From RGIG426 sp045639905 (GTDB taxonomy: Bacteria > Bacillota > Clostridia > Oscillospirales > Acutalibacteraceae), in assembly GCA_045639905.1 (NCBI GenBank), contig JAZUDZ010000020.1:1-54424 (forward strand): DNA of 54,424 bases. Direction: 5' to 3'. How positions within the stretch are numbered: the stretch's first letter is position 1; each line of letters opens with the position of its first letter. The notes below the pieces were generated by a model that saw only the letters and a list, made by a program, of their open reading frames with translations, was not told the origin of the DNA and made no database searches. This document shows, piece after piece, positions 44,924 through 54,386 of this stretch. Position numbers and translations under genes: made by a program.

Positions 44924-46786
44924 TTAAACTTCGAGAATAACCGCCATAACCATGGGCGAACGACGTGTCCGCTGGTTTACCGTTCGGGCAACCTCATCAC
45001 GAACCCTCTTTTTCAGCGTGTTTAAATCATGAGAATTCTTAAACAAACACTCTTCCATTACATCCGTAGCCGTGTCGCGAATCTCATCAATCAAATCCTC
45101 AGACTCTTTCATAAAGACAAAGCCCCTGGAAGTTACCTCCGGGCCGGATACGATCATCCCCGCCAAGGTATCTACCGCTGCCGTGACAACTACAATGCCG
45201 TCCTGTGCCAGCTTCTGACGGTCTTTCAAGACCACATTGCCGATATCTCCGACACCGAGTCCGTCCACCAAAACACGACCCGCCTGAACGGTTCCGGTGA
45301 CAGCCATTTTGCTTTTTGTCAAAGAAACGGTTTGTCCCAAATCCGCAATCAAAACATTTTTCTTCGGCATTCCGAGAGAAATAGCCAATTGAGCATGTTT
45401 TTGCATGTGTTTCTGCTCTCCATGCACCGGAATGAAGAATTGCGGCCGCAGGAGACTGTGTACGATTTTCAGTTCCTCTTTGCAGGCGTGACCGGACGTA
45501 TGTACGTCATACATTTTCTCATAAACGACGTCGCACCCTTTGCGCATCAGCTCGTTGATGACACGGATAACCGATTTTTCATTTCCCGGGATTGGTGTAG
45601 CGGAAATGATGATATAGTCGTCTTTTCCCACATCCACCTTGCGATGTTCGGAGAAAGCCATACGGGTCAAGGCTGACATAGGCTCTCCCTGACTGCCGGT
45701 GGTAATGATCACCACACGGCTTTTCGGATATTGATTAATCTCATCAATATCAATCAGCACGTTGTCCGGGATTTTAATATACCCGAGTTCAGACGCAATG
45801 GATACGAAGTTCACCATGCTGCGACCGGAAAGAGCTACTTTTCTGTGCTCACGTACCGCGGCATTGATGATTTGGTAAATTCGATACAGGTTTGAAGAGA
45901 AAGTGGCAACAATGATACGCTTTTTCTCCGCTTTTCTAAATAGATTGGCAAAGCTTTCACCCACCACTTTTTCCGTCGGGGTATAACCGGGACGTTCCAC
46001 ATTAGTGGAATCACAAAGCAGTGCCAGTACGCCTTCGTTCCCAAGCACACCCAACCTGGTCAAATCCATCATTTCACCGAAAATCGGAGTGCTGTCAATC
46101 TTAAAGTCACCGGTATGAACAATCGTCCCCGCCGGTGTTTTAATGGCTAAGGCAAGGGAATCCGGAATGGAATGGTTTACACGAATAAACTCCACCTGGA
46201 TTTTGCCGAATCTCTTTGTCTGACCGGCAGCAATTTCAACCAATTTCACTTGATTTTCAAGTCCGTGTTCTTTCAATTTTGACGCAATCAAAGCAAGTGT
46301 CAACTTGGTTCCGTAAATCGGAATATTCACTTCTTTCAAAAGATACGGCAATCCGCCAATATGGTCCTCATGCCCGTGCGTAATGACAATTCCGCGAATA
46401 TGCTTTGCCTTTTCGACAACAGCCGTAAAATCCGGGATTACAACATCCACTCCCAGGAGGTCCGCATCGGGAAAGGACATGCCGCAATCCACGACAATCC
46501 CGTCTTCGTCATATTCAAACAATGTCATATTTTTACCGATCTCATTAAGCCCTCCGAGGAAGGAAATGTTCACGGGATGCTCTTTCTCAGGTCTGTTCTT
46601 TTGATAGTGTCCTTTTTTCGGCGCAGGGGATTTTTTCCCTATCCCGGCTGTTTTGGAAACATTTTGTTTTTTTTGCTCATTGACTGCCGGAGTCTTGGAC
46701 TTATTTCCTTGTTTCACTTGTTTGTTTTGATCCGATTTCTTTCCTTTCGCGGATCTTTTCTTCAGTTCTTCATTTGTTTTTTTCAA
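44924..46786 (-). CDS. rnjA: Ribonuclease J
   Basis: Metallo-beta-lactamase/beta-CASP nuclease with 5'-3' exo- and endonuclease activity in mRNA decay and rRNA maturation. The 620-residue protein has the metal motif HGHEDHIGG (137-145), HTGDFKID, the STNVERPGYTPTE segment, the beta-CASP region and a C-terminal domain ending near VNQRTRRSPMVMAVI. An N-terminal extension of about 70 residues is rich in Lys, Gln and Asn and is probably disordered; such tails occur in Clostridia. The TTG at 46786, 7 bases after GGAGG, is the start. Its promoter is at 46825-46853. Confidence 0.95.
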   Translation of the reverse strand: MKKTNEELKKRSAKGKKSDQNKQVKQGNKSKTPAVNEQKKQNVSKTAGIGKKSPAPKKGHYQKNRPEKEHPVNISFLGGLNEIGKNMTLFEYDEDGIVVDCGMSFPDADLLGVDVVIPDFTAVVEKAKHIRGIVITHGHEDHIGGLPYLLKEVNIPIYGTKLTLALIASKLKEHGLENQVKLVEIAAGQTKRFGKIQVEFIRVNHSIPDSLALAIKTPAGTIVHTGDFKIDSTPIFGEMMDLTRLGVLGNEGVLALLCDSTNVERPGYTPTEKVVGESFANLFRKAEKKRIIVATFSSNLYRIYQIINAAVREHRKVALSGRSMVNFVSIASELGYIKIPDNVLIDIDEINQYPKSRVVIITTGSQGEPMSALTRMAFSEHRKVDVGKDDYIIISATPIPGNEKSVIRVINELMRKGCDVVYEKMYDVHTSGHACKEELKIVHSLLRPQFFIPVHGEQKHMQKHAQLAISLGMPKKNVLIADLGQTVSLTKSKMAVTGTVQAGRVLVDGLGVGDIGNVVLKDRQKLAQDGIVVVTAAVDTLAGMIVSGPEVTSRGFVFMKESEDLIDEIRDTATDVMEECLFKNSHDLNTLKKRVRDEVARTVNQRTRRSPMVMAVILEV

Positions 46787-46824
46787 ATTTCCACCTCCAA
46801 ATTGAAGATACTTTTTGAAACTAT

Positions 46825-46853
46825 AGTATATATTTATATAAGGGATTTGTCAA
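46825..46853 (-). promoter_or_regulatory. Promoter of rnjA
   Basis: Consensus TTGACA (46853-46848), 17-base spacer, TATACT (46830-46825). Confidence 0.75.
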
Positions 46854-46883
46854 CAAAATCGGACCCATTTTGGCCTTTTTCGA

Positions 46884-46912
46884 TTGCGTTTTTTGTCAAC
46901 AAACTGTATACT
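46884..46912 (+). promoter_or_regulatory. Promoter of the RNase HI gene
   Basis: TTGCGT (46884-46889), 17-base spacer, TATACT (46907-46912), divergent from the rnjA promoter. Confidence 0.55.
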
Positions 46913-46943
46913 ATCAATAGAATTTTGCAAGGAGAAGCACGGT

Positions 46944-47393
46944 ATGAAACACGTTGATATTTTCACAGACGGTGCCTGCTCGGGAAATCCGGGTCCCGGC
47001 GGTTATGCCGCCATTTTACGGTACGGGCAAATTGAAAAAGAAATCAGCGGCGGAGAAGCCAGCACCACGAACAACCGCATGGAATTGTTGGCAGTTATCA
47101 CCGCTCTGTCCAAACTGAAAGAACCTTGCGAAGTGACCGTCTACAGTGATTCCAAGTATGTCATTGACAGCATCCAAAAAGGATGGGTCTACTCCTGGAA
47201 AAAGAACAACTGGAAAAAAAGCAACAAAAAGCCTGCTCTAAACGTAGAGCTTTGGGAACAGTTACTTGCGCTTTTGGATAAGCACAATGTAAGCTTTTCC
47301 TGGGTACGCGGACACAATGGACACCCTGAGAATGAACGTTGTGATGCTTTGGCTGTTGCCGAGTGGCAGAAATTCCAAAACGACAAAATTTAA
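46944..47393 (+). CDS. rnhA: Ribonuclease HI
   Basis: Cuts the RNA strand of RNA-DNA hybrids. The 149-residue protein has the full catalytic set Asp9, Glu47, Asp69 and Asp134 plus His124, and the basic handle WVYSWKKNNWKKSNKK that grips the hybrid, as in Escherichia coli RNase HI. AAGGAG lies 9 bases before the ATG at 46944; the frame is open further upstream but crosses the promoter. Confidence 0.96.
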   Translation: MKHVDIFTDGACSGNPGPGGYAAILRYGQIEKEISGGEASTTNNRMELLAVITALSKLKEPCEVTVYSDSKYVIDSIQKGWVYSWKKNNWKKSNKKPALNVELWEQLLALLDKHNVSFSWVRGHNGHPENERCDALAVAEWQKFQNDKI

Positions 47394-47462
47394 CATTGAA
47401 AAAACAAGAAAAAAATAGTATATTTATTCGTTGGAATATAGTTTTTTGAAGGAGATAGTATC

Positions 47463-48659
47463 GTGACCAATCGATTTGTATATGCAGATAATGCCGCAAC
47501 GACAAAATTGTCTCCGAAAGCGCTGGAGAAAATGATGCCGTATTTGACGGAAGAATACGGAAATCCCTCTTCCCTTTATGCCTTCGGACAATCCTCCAAA
47601 GACGCGGTTACGTCTGCAAGAACCACCATTGCCTCTTGCCTAAACTGCAAGCCAAATGAAGTCTATTTCACTTCCGGTGGCAGCGAAGCAGACAACTGGG
47701 CCATCAAAATGGTTGCCCAGGCAATGGCGGAAAAAGGGAAAAAACATATCATTTCTTCGGCATTTGAGCATCATGCGGTGCTGCACTCTCTTGAAGCACT
47801 GAAAAAACAAGGCTTTGAAATTACTCTTCTCCCCGTTTATGAAAACGGAATTGTCCGCGTGGAAGATGTCGCATCTGCCATTCGGGAAGATACCGCTTTG
47901 GTAACCATTATGTTTGCCAACAACGAAATCGGAACCATCCAGCCCATTGCTGAGATTGGTGCTTTATGTAAGGAAAAACATGTTTTGTTTCATACAGACG
48001 CCGTGCAGGCCGTTGGCCACCTGCCGATTGACTTTGCCGCAATGAACCTGGATCTGCTGTCCCTTTCCGGACACAAATTCCACGGTCCGAAAGGTATCGG
48101 TGCTCTGATTATTCGAAATGGTGTCCGTTTTGCCAATCTGGTGGATGGTGGCGGACAGGAACGTACGCGTCGCGCCGGAACGGAAAACACAGCAGGCATT
48201 GTCGGCATGGCCGAAGCCATGCGTCTCGCCTGTGAAAACCTGAAAAAAGACTCCGAATCCATGCGCAAAAAAAGAAACCGCATCATTGAGGAACTCTTGA
48301 AAATCGAAAAGTCCCGATTGAACGGTGATGCAGATAATCGACTTCCCGGAAACATCAATATCAGCTTTGAGGGAATCGAAGGCGAAAGCCTTTTGCTGTA
48401 CTTAGACTTTATGGGAATTTGCGCTTCTTCCGGCTCAGCTTGTACCTCCGGCTCTTTAGACCCGAGTCATGTGCTGCTTTCCATTGGGCTCCCTCATGAA
48501 ATTGCTCATGGGTCCCTTCGTTTAAGTTTGTGCGAAGAAACATCGGATGAAGATGTAAACCATATTATTGACAGCGTTCCCCAAGTGGTTGAACGCCTCC
48601 GTAATATGTCTCCCCTGTGGGAAAAAATCAAAGCAGATGAAGTTGCTGGAAAGGAATAA
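47463..48659 (+). CDS. nifS: Cysteine desulfurase (NifS/IscS-type)
   Basis: PLP enzyme that takes sulfur from cysteine for Fe-S cluster assembly and tRNA thiolation. The 398-residue protein has YADNAATTKLS at the N-terminus, the PLP Lys205 in SGHKFHGPKGIGAL and the active-site Cys327 in SSGSACTSG, which is the group I loop. Starts at a GTG after GGAG. The scaffold gene follows 5 bases after the stop, so both form one assembly operon. No iscR is seen upstream. Confidence 0.95.
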   Translation: MTNRFVYADNAATTKLSPKALEKMMPYLTEEYGNPSSLYAFGQSSKDAVTSARTTIASCLNCKPNEVYFTSGGSEADNWAIKMVAQAMAEKGKKHIISSAFEHHAVLHSLEALKKQGFEITLLPVYENGIVRVEDVASAIREDTALVTIMFANNEIGTIQPIAEIGALCKEKHVLFHTDAVQAVGHLPIDFAAMNLDLLSLSGHKFHGPKGIGALIIRNGVRFANLVDGGGQERTRRAGTENTAGIVGMAEAMRLACENLKKDSESMRKKRNRIIEELLKIEKSRLNGDADNRLPGNINISFEGIEGESLLLYLDFMGICASSGSACTSGSLDPSHVLLSIGLPHEIAHGSLRLSLCEETSDEDVNHIIDSVPQVVERLRNMSPLWEKIKADEVAGKE

Positions 48660-48664
48660 GAATT

Positions 48665-49102
48665 ATGGCTGCTGTCTATAGTGATAAGGTTATGGATCAT
48701 TTCGCCAATCCGAGAAACGTAGGCGAAATAGAAGACGCTAACGGTGTTGGTGAAGTCGGAAACGCCGTTTGCGGTGATATTATGAAAATGTACATCAAAG
48801 TGGAGGACGGCATCATTAAAGATGTCAAGTTCAAAACTTTTGGCTGCGGTTCCGCCATTGCAACCAGTTCCATGGCCACTGAAATGATTAAAGGAAAACC
48901 GTTGGAAGATGCTCTGAAACTCACAAACAAGGCAGTTGTAGAAGCGTTGGACGGTTTACCGGCACACAAATTACACTGCTCGGTTTTGGCAGAGCAAGCC
49001 ATTAAAGCTGCCATCGCCGACTACTATACCCGCCAGGGAATTGATCCGACACCGTTTGTCGGTGAAATCCCGTCTCACTGTGACGAGTGCGGATGCCACT
49101 GA
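48665..49102 (+). CDS. nifU: Fe-S cluster assembly scaffold protein (NifU/IscU-type)
   Basis: Scaffold on which Fe-S clusters are built with sulfur from the adjacent desulfurase. The 145-residue protein matches the N-terminal IscU-type domain: Cys36 in VGNAVCGDIM, Cys61 in TFGCGSAIA, Cys105 in KLHCSVLAE, plus Asp38. There is no C-terminal Nfu domain. A Cys-rich tail HCDECGCH at the end is an extra that is common in Clostridial members. Confidence 0.94.
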   Translation: MAAVYSDKVMDHFANPRNVGEIEDANGVGEVGNAVCGDIMKMYIKVEDGIIKDVKFKTFGCGSAIATSSMATEMIKGKPLEDALKLTNKAVVEALDGLPAHKLHCSVLAEQAIKAAIADYYTRQGIDPTPFVGEIPSHCDECGCH

Positions 49103-49109
49103 TTAGACA

Positions 49110-49150
49110 AAAAAGGAGCAACCTGCTGTAAAGTAGATTGCTCCTTTTTT
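49110..49150. terminator. Bidirectional terminator
   Basis: AAAAAGGAGCAA pairs with TTGCTCCTTTTT, with an inner CTGCT/AGTAG stem. It ends nifS-nifU and the convergent tgt gene. Confidence 0.88.
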
Positions 49151-49152
49151 TG

Positions 49153-50277
49153 TTAGATTCGACGGTCCAATCGTTCTCTGTACGTTTCGTAAAACTCAGG
49201 GAATGTCCCGTTTTCAAGACTCTCCCGGATTCGGATCATCAAGGTGTTGTAAAAATACAAATTATGGGTTACACAAAGTCGCATGGCCAGCATTTCTTTT
49301 GCCTTAAACAAATGACGAATGTAAGCACGAGAATGCTTTCGGCAAACCGGGCAATCGCATTCTTCATCTAGCGGCAATGGATCTTTCTCATATTTTTCAT
49401 TCAGCATATTGCGTCTTCCGGACCATGTAAACACATGACCGTGGCGGGCATTACGCGCAGGCATAACGCAATCGAACATATCGATACCACGGCAAACACC
49501 TTCCAAAATGTTAACCGGTGTTCCCACACCCATCAAATAGCGCGGTTTATCCTCCGGCATAAACGGAACAACCGAATCGAGGACGCGGTACATGACCTCT
49601 GTCGGCTCACCGACGGCAAGTCCTCCCACCGCATATCCGTCCAGTCCCATTTTTGCAATTTCTTTCATATGTTCAATCCGCAAATCGTCATATGTACATC
49701 CCTGGTTAATACCAAACAACATTTGGCTGGGATTAATCGCTCCGGATTCGTTCAAACGGCGAAGTTCTTTTTGACTGCGGTCAAGCCACCGTGTTGTTCT
49801 CTCACAGGATTTTTTGGCATATCCGTATTCTGCCGGATTTTCGACGCATTCATCAAAGGCCATGGCAATGGTTGAACCCAGATTTGACTGAATTTGCATA
49901 CTTTCTTCCGGTCCGATAAACAACTGCTTTCCGTCAATATGAGAAGCAAATGTAACGCCCTCTTCCTGAATATGACGAAGACCGGCCAAAGAAAACACCT
50001 GAAATCCGCCGCTGTCCGTTAAGATCGGTCCATCCCAGCCGGTAAACGCATGAAGTCCTCCCATTTCGCGAACCAGTTCATCCCCCGGTCGCACATGCAA
50101 ATGATAGGTGTTACACAGCATAATCGGACAATGTAGATTTTTCAAATCATCGGCATCCAAGGCGCCTTTGATGGCTCCACACGTGGCTACATTCATAAAT
50201 GTTGGAGTTTGCACTGTACCGTGGACCGTATCAAACTCGCCCCGTCTGGCTTCTCCGATTTTTGTCTTGATTTTCAT
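49153..50277 (-). CDS. tgt: tRNA-guanine transglycosylase
   Basis: Exchanges G34 of Asp, Asn, His and Tyr tRNAs for preQ1. The 374-residue TIM-barrel enzyme has the DSGGFQVFSL catalytic region, GGLAVGE, the MGVGTPVNILEGV segment and a zinc site CDCPVCRKHSRAYIRHL plus a following His. It follows queA by 21 bases, forming a queuosine operon. No preQ1 riboswitch is seen in front of the pair. Confidence 0.97.
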   Translation of the reverse strand: MKIKTKIGEARRGEFDTVHGTVQTPTFMNVATCGAIKGALDADDLKNLHCPIMLCNTYHLHVRPGDELVREMGGLHAFTGWDGPILTDSGGFQVFSLAGLRHIQEEGVTFASHIDGKQLFIGPEESMQIQSNLGSTIAMAFDECVENPAEYGYAKKSCERTTRWLDRSQKELRRLNESGAINPSQMLFGINQGCTYDDLRIEHMKEIAKMGLDGYAVGGLAVGEPTEVMYRVLDSVVPFMPEDKPRYLMGVGTPVNILEGVCRGIDMFDCVMPARNARHGHVFTWSGRRNMLNEKYEKDPLPLDEECDCPVCRKHSRAYIRHLFKAKEMLAMRLCVTHNLYFYNTLMIRIRESLENGTFPEFYETYRERLDRRI

Positions 50278-50298
50278 GAAATAACCCTCACATTTCGG

Positions 50299-51324
50299 TT
50301 AAACAATCAGCATGGAATCGCCAAATGAGAAGAAACGATACTCGTCCTCCACGGCATGACGATATGCGTTCATAATGTGATCATAACCCGCAAAAGCGGA
50401 AACAAGCATAATCAGTGTGCTTTCCGGCAGGTGGAAATTCGTAATTAAACCATCTAGCACCTGAAACTTAAATCCGGGATAAATAAAAATATCCGTCCAT
50501 CCTTCCGAAGGATGAATTTCTCCGTCTTGCATACCAATGCTTTCCAACGTACGGCAACTTGTCGTACCAACGGCAATCACTCTTCCACCGTTTTTCTTGG
50601 TTTTATTGATTAAATCAGCCGTTTCACGGCTCAGTTCATAGTGTTCGCTATGCATTTTGTGGTCTGTAACGTCATCCACCTTTACAGGCAAAAATGTACC
50701 GAGCCCCACATGAAGCGTAACAAATCCGATAGATACGCCCTTTTGTTTAATTGCATCCAGTAATTCTTCCGTAAAATGGAGACCTGCAGTCGGTGCAGCC
50801 GCGGAACCAAGCTCATTGGAATAAACCGTTTGATACCGTTCCTGGTCTTCCAGTTTTTCCTTAATGTACGGAGGAAGCGGCATTTGTCCGATTTCTTCCA
50901 GAAGGGCATAAAAATTCCCCTCATAAGTAAAATGAACGGTTCGTCCCATTCCGCCATCGGTATCCACAACTTCCGCCACCAAACGACCGTCAGCAAATGA
51001 AATCGTATCACCGACTTTTACGCGTTTCCCGGGCTTTGCCAATGTTTCCCATGTATCCTGAGCCACTGACTTCAATAAAAGCAGTTCTATATTGGCGCCC
51101 GTTTTTTCACGCACCCCATAGATACGAGCCGGAAGCACACGACTGTCATTCAAAATCAGGCAATCGCCCTCCTTCAAAAACGAAGGAAGGTCATAGAAAT
51201 GATGGTCTTCATATTCTCCTGTTTCACGATTCAAGACGAGCATACGCGAATGATCCCGTGGCTCAATCGGCGTCTGAGCGATTCGTTCCGCCGGTAAATC
51301 GTATGCAAAATCACTGGTTTTCAC
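50299..51324 (-). CDS. queA: S-adenosylmethionine:tRNA ribosyltransferase-isomerase
   Basis: Adds the epoxycyclopentane ring to preQ1 in tRNA using the ribosyl part of SAM. The 341-residue protein shows FAYDLPAERIAQTP, RDHSRMLVL, the NDSRVLPAR motif, AAPTAGLHFTEELL and the GTTSCRTLES segment. The GTG at 51324, 9 bases after AAAGGAG, gives the usual family length; the longer frame upstream crosses the promoter. Confidence 0.96.
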   Translation of the reverse strand: MKTSDFAYDLPAERIAQTPIEPRDHSRMLVLNRETGEYEDHHFYDLPSFLKEGDCLILNDSRVLPARIYGVREKTGANIELLLLKSVAQDTWETLAKPGKRVKVGDTISFADGRLVAEVVDTDGGMGRTVHFTYEGNFYALLEEIGQMPLPPYIKEKLEDQERYQTVYSNELGSAAAPTAGLHFTEELLDAIKQKGVSIGFVTLHVGLGTFLPVKVDDVTDHKMHSEHYELSRETADLINKTKKNGGRVIAVGTTSCRTLESIGMQDGEIHPSEGWTDIFIYPGFKFQVLDGLITNFHLPESTLIMLVSAFAGYDHIMNAYRHAVEDEYRFFSFGDSMLIV

Positions 51325-51358
51325 TATGTTTGGCTCCTTTGTACTGCAAATCTTTATT

Positions 51359-51387
51359 ATTTTACTCTCAACGAACGAAAAAATCAA
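51359..51387 (-). promoter_or_regulatory. Promoter of queA-tgt
   Basis: TTGATT (51387-51382), 17-base spacer, TAAAAT (51364-51359). Confidence 0.55.
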
Positions 51388-51417
51388 ACTTTATGCCAAA
51401 ATTTTATCACTACGAGT

Positions 51418-51446
51418 TTGACATTACGACCGTGGAATGATAGTAT
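51418..51446 (+). promoter_or_regulatory. Promoter of asd-dapA-dapB
   Basis: Consensus TTGACA (51418-51423), 17-base spacer, TAGTAT (51441-51446). The short leader holds a 6-bp hairpin AGACAC/GTGTCT (51472-51489) with four T after it, which could act as a weak attenuator. No lysine riboswitch is present. Confidence 0.65.
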
Positions 51447-51508
51447 TTCCATAATATATATAAAGTAAAATAGACACTTATGGGTGTCTTTTGAGGAGTG
51501 TGTTAATT

Positions 51509-52579
51509 ATGCAGTATAATGTCGGAATTATCGGCTGCACAGGTATGGTCGGACAACGTTTTGCAACGTTGCTTGAAAACCATCCGTGGTTTCATGTCAC
51601 GGCGTTGGCCGCCAGTCCCCGCAGTGCCGGAAAAACTTACAAAGAAGCTCTCGGAAATCGTTGGGTTATGAAAACTCCGGTTCCAAAGGCAATGGAAGAC
51701 ATGGTTGTCATGGATGCTTCCAACGTGGAAGAAGTCGCATCCAAAGTGGATTTCGTTTTCTGCGCGGTGGATATGCCGAAAGCCGAAATTCGCGCCCTCG
51801 AAGAAGCATATGCAAAAGCGGAATGCCCGGTTGTTTCCAACAACAGCGCACATCGCTTTACTCCGGATGTTCCGATGGTCGTTCCGGAACTCAATGCCGA
51901 TCACATTCAAATTATCGAATCCCAAAGAAAACGTCTCGGCACAAAGAAAGGCTTTGTCGCCGTTAAATCCAACTGCTCGCTGCAGAGCTATGTTCCGGCT
52001 TTGTATCCTCTCTCCAAATGGGGTGTCAAAGATGTCGTTGTTTGTACGTATCAGGCAATTTCCGGAGCCGGAAAAACCTTTGAGCGCTGGCCGGAGATGG
52101 TCGACAATGTCATCCCGTACATCGGTGGAGAAGAAGAAAAATCCGAACAGGAACCGCTTAAAATCTGGGGTAAAATTGAGAACGGAGAAATCGTTCCTGC
52201 AACCTCCCCCGCCTTTACTGCACAGTGTTTACGCGTTCCGGTAAGCGACGGTCACTTTGCTGCGGTATTTGTTCGTTTCGAAAACAAACCCACAAAAGAA
52301 GAAATTCTGGAAACCTGGAAGAACTTCAGCGGTCGTGCTCAGGAATTAAATCTTCCGAGCGCTCCGAAACAGTTCCTGCATTATTTTGAAGAAGATAACA
52401 TGCCGCAGACGAAACTCCATCGTGACCTGGAAGGCGGAATGGCCATTTCCCTGGGTAGACTCCGTGAAGATTCCCAGTACGATTACAAATTTGTCGGCTT
52501 GTCCCACAACACACTCCGTGGAGCTGCCGGCGGTGCCGTCTTATTGGCTGAACTTCTTTGCGCCGAGAACTACATCTAA
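51509..52579 (+). CDS. asd: Aspartate-semialdehyde dehydrogenase (archaeal/fungal type)
   Basis: Reduces aspartyl phosphate to aspartate semialdehyde at the branch point of lysine/DAP, threonine and methionine synthesis. The 356-residue protein has the NADP motif GCTGMVGQ (9-16), NNSAHRF, and the catalytic Cys156 in KSNCSLQ; this sequence is of the archaeal/fungal branch rather than the usual bacterial one, which occurs in some Clostridia. The ATG at 51509 follows GAGGAG. First gene of asd-dapA-dapB. Confidence 0.94.
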   Translation: MQYNVGIIGCTGMVGQRFATLLENHPWFHVTALAASPRSAGKTYKEALGNRWVMKTPVPKAMEDMVVMDASNVEEVASKVDFVFCAVDMPKAEIRALEEAYAKAECPVVSNNSAHRFTPDVPMVVPELNADHIQIIESQRKRLGTKKGFVAVKSNCSLQSYVPALYPLSKWGVKDVVVCTYQAISGAGKTFERWPEMVDNVIPYIGGEEEKSEQEPLKIWGKIENGEIVPATSPAFTAQCLRVPVSDGHFAAVFVRFENKPTKEEILETWKNFSGRAQELNLPSAPKQFLHYFEEDNMPQTKLHRDLEGGMAISLGRLREDSQYDYKFVGLSHNTLRGAAGGAVLLAELLCAENYI

Positions 52580-52596
52580 AACAGGAGGAATGCCAT

Positions 52597-53484
52597 ATGT
52601 CTAAGAATCCGATTTTTACCGGTGCCGGTTGCGCCATCGTTACCCCGATGAATGCAGATGGCTCCGTTAACTACGATTTATTCCGTGAATTCATTGAGTT
52701 CCAAATTGAAAACGGGACTGATGCCATTATCGCCTGCGGAACAACCGGCGAATCTCCGACACTGGATGACGCCGAGCACATTGCCGTTATCAAAGCTGCC
52801 GTAGACCAGGTTAAAGGCCGCATTCCGGTTATTGCCGGAACCGGTTCCAACGATACCGCATACAGTATCCATTTGTCTACCGAAGCCCGTGCTTTAGGTG
52901 CCGATGCTCTTTTGCTTGTCACACCTTACTACAACAAAACCTCACAGCGTGGTTTAATTGCCAGCTACAACAAGGTCGCAAACGAAGCCAAAATGCCTTG
53001 CATTTTGTATAACGTTCCGTCTCGTACCGGTGTGGATATCAAACCGGCTACTGTTTTTGAACTTGCCAAGAACCCGTACATTGTCGGTTTAAAGCAAGCC
53101 AACGCCAGTTTATCCTCCGTTGCTGAAATTGCAGCCGGCTGCGATATTGATATTTATTCGGGTAACGACAACGAAATTGTTGCCATGTTGGCCCTTGGTG
53201 CCAAAGGTGTCATTTCCGTTTTGTCCAACGTTGCCCCTCGTGAAGCACATGACATCTGTGCCAAATGGTTTGAGGGTGACGTGATTGCCAGTCGTGATTT
53301 ACAGCTTAAATATTTGGAACTTGCCAACGCCATGTTCACGGATGTCAACCCAATCCCCGTAAAAGAAGCCTTAAACCAGATGGGCTGGAATATGGGTGAT
53401 GTCCGCTTGCCTCTCTATGGTATGGATGAACCGGCCAAGCAAGCACTGCACGCCGTCTTGGCCAAATACAATCTCTTAAAATAA
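52597..53484 (+). CDS. dapA: 4-hydroxy-tetrahydrodipicolinate synthase
   Basis: Condenses aspartate semialdehyde with pyruvate. The 295-residue TIM-barrel enzyme has CGTTGESPTL (Thr49/Thr50), Tyr138 in YNVPSRTG and the Schiff-base Lys166 in GLKQANAS. AGGAGG is 8 bases before the ATG at 52597, 17 bases after asd. Downstream, dapB starts 12 bases after its stop. Confidence 0.97.
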   Translation: MSKNPIFTGAGCAIVTPMNADGSVNYDLFREFIEFQIENGTDAIIACGTTGESPTLDDAEHIAVIKAAVDQVKGRIPVIAGTGSNDTAYSIHLSTEARALGADALLLVTPYYNKTSQRGLIASYNKVANEAKMPCILYNVPSRTGVDIKPATVFELAKNPYIVGLKQANASLSSVAEIAAGCDIDIYSGNDNEIVAMLALGAKGVISVLSNVAPREAHDICAKWFEGDVIASRDLQLKYLELANAMFTDVNPIPVKEALNQMGWNMGDVRLPLYGMDEPAKQALHAVLAKYNLLK

Positions 53485-53496
53485 GGAGACTTTTCA

Positions 53497-54255
53497 ATGA
53501 TTCGTGTTGCACTTTGCGGCTGTAACGGAAAAATGGGCCACGTGCTCGCCTCCTGTATCAACAGCCGTGACGATATGAAAGTAGTTGTCGGTTTCGATAT
53601 CAATACTGATGTATATGGTGATTTTCCGATTTTTCCCAATCCGGCCGACTGTACCGTGGAGGTTGATGCATTGATTGACTTCTCCCATCCAAGCAGTCTG
53701 GATGGCATACTGACCTTTGCCAAATGGAAAGAAATTCCGGCTGTCATTGCCACCACCGGTTACACCGATGAAGATCTGAAAAAAATTCAGGAAGCTTCTG
53801 AAATCATTCCGATTTTCTTCAGTGCCAATATGTCCCTTGGAGTTGCACTGCTTGCCGCCCTTGCAAAGAAAACAGCTTCGATTTTGGGCGACAGCTATGA
53901 TGTGGAAATTATCGAAAAACACCACAACTTAAAGGTTGACGCTCCTTCCGGAACCGCATTAATGCTGGGGAAAGCCGTTGAAGAAGGTCTTCCATACGAT
54001 CCGGAATTTGTGTTTGACAGACATAGCGTACGAAAAAAACGCGATAAAAAAGAAATCGGTTTTTCTTCTATTCGCGGTGGCACCATTGTCGGGGAACACG
54101 AGGTAATGTTCTGCGGACATGATGAAGTCATCACACTCACACACACAGCCGCTTCCAAACAGCTTCTTGCAAACGGAGCTATTTCCGCTCTTTTGTTTTT
54201 GGTAAAACAACCGGTCGGCTATTACAACATGAACAATCTCATTTCCTTTGAGTAA
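53497..54255 (+). CDS. dapB: 4-hydroxy-tetrahydrodipicolinate reductase
   Basis: Next step of the DAP pathway, NAD(P)H-dependent. The 252-residue protein has the nucleotide motif GCNGKMG (8-14), the ATTGYTDEDL segment, the catalytic EKHHNLKVDAPSGTA motif and the C-terminal QLLANGAISALLFL region. AAGGAG precedes the ATG. Last gene of the visible operon unless the gene at the window edge is included. Confidence 0.96.
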   Translation: MIRVALCGCNGKMGHVLASCINSRDDMKVVVGFDINTDVYGDFPIFPNPADCTVEVDALIDFSHPSSLDGILTFAKWKEIPAVIATTGYTDEDLKKIQEASEIIPIFFSANMSLGVALLAALAKKTASILGDSYDVEIIEKHHNLKVDAPSGTALMLGKAVEEGLPYDPEFVFDRHSVRKKRDKKEIGFSSIRGGTIVGEHEVMFCGHDEVITLTHTAASKQLLANGAISALLFLVKQPVGYYNMNNLISFE

Positions 54256-54386
54256 ATAGGAAAACGGCGAAAGGATTTAGCGGCAGCCCGATAAGGATGT
54301 TTTTCGGGATGTGGATTTTGTACGGCAAAATCCGATGCTCGTTACAGATGTGGACAAATCAGAATTTGTGAAAGGAAGCAGCAGTA
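54256..54386 (+). other. Intergenic leader with three hairpins
   Basis: Between dapB and the edge gene, about 130 bases form three stems: CCCGA/TCGGG (54287-54308), GGATTTTG/CAAAATCC around TACGG (54313-54333) and ACAAAT/ATTTGT (54354-54369) just before the AAAGGAAG site. No T-run follows, so it is not a terminator. I do not recognise a riboswitch class. Confidence 0.4.

Noticed and set aside
51325..51364. preQ1 riboswitch before queA-tgt
   Set aside because: The leader is only a few dozen bases and has no pseudoknot-like C-rich/A-rich pattern of that class.
51447..51508. Lysine riboswitch before asd-dapA-dapB
   Set aside because: The leader is about 55 bases, with one small hairpin and none of the lysine-aptamer segments.
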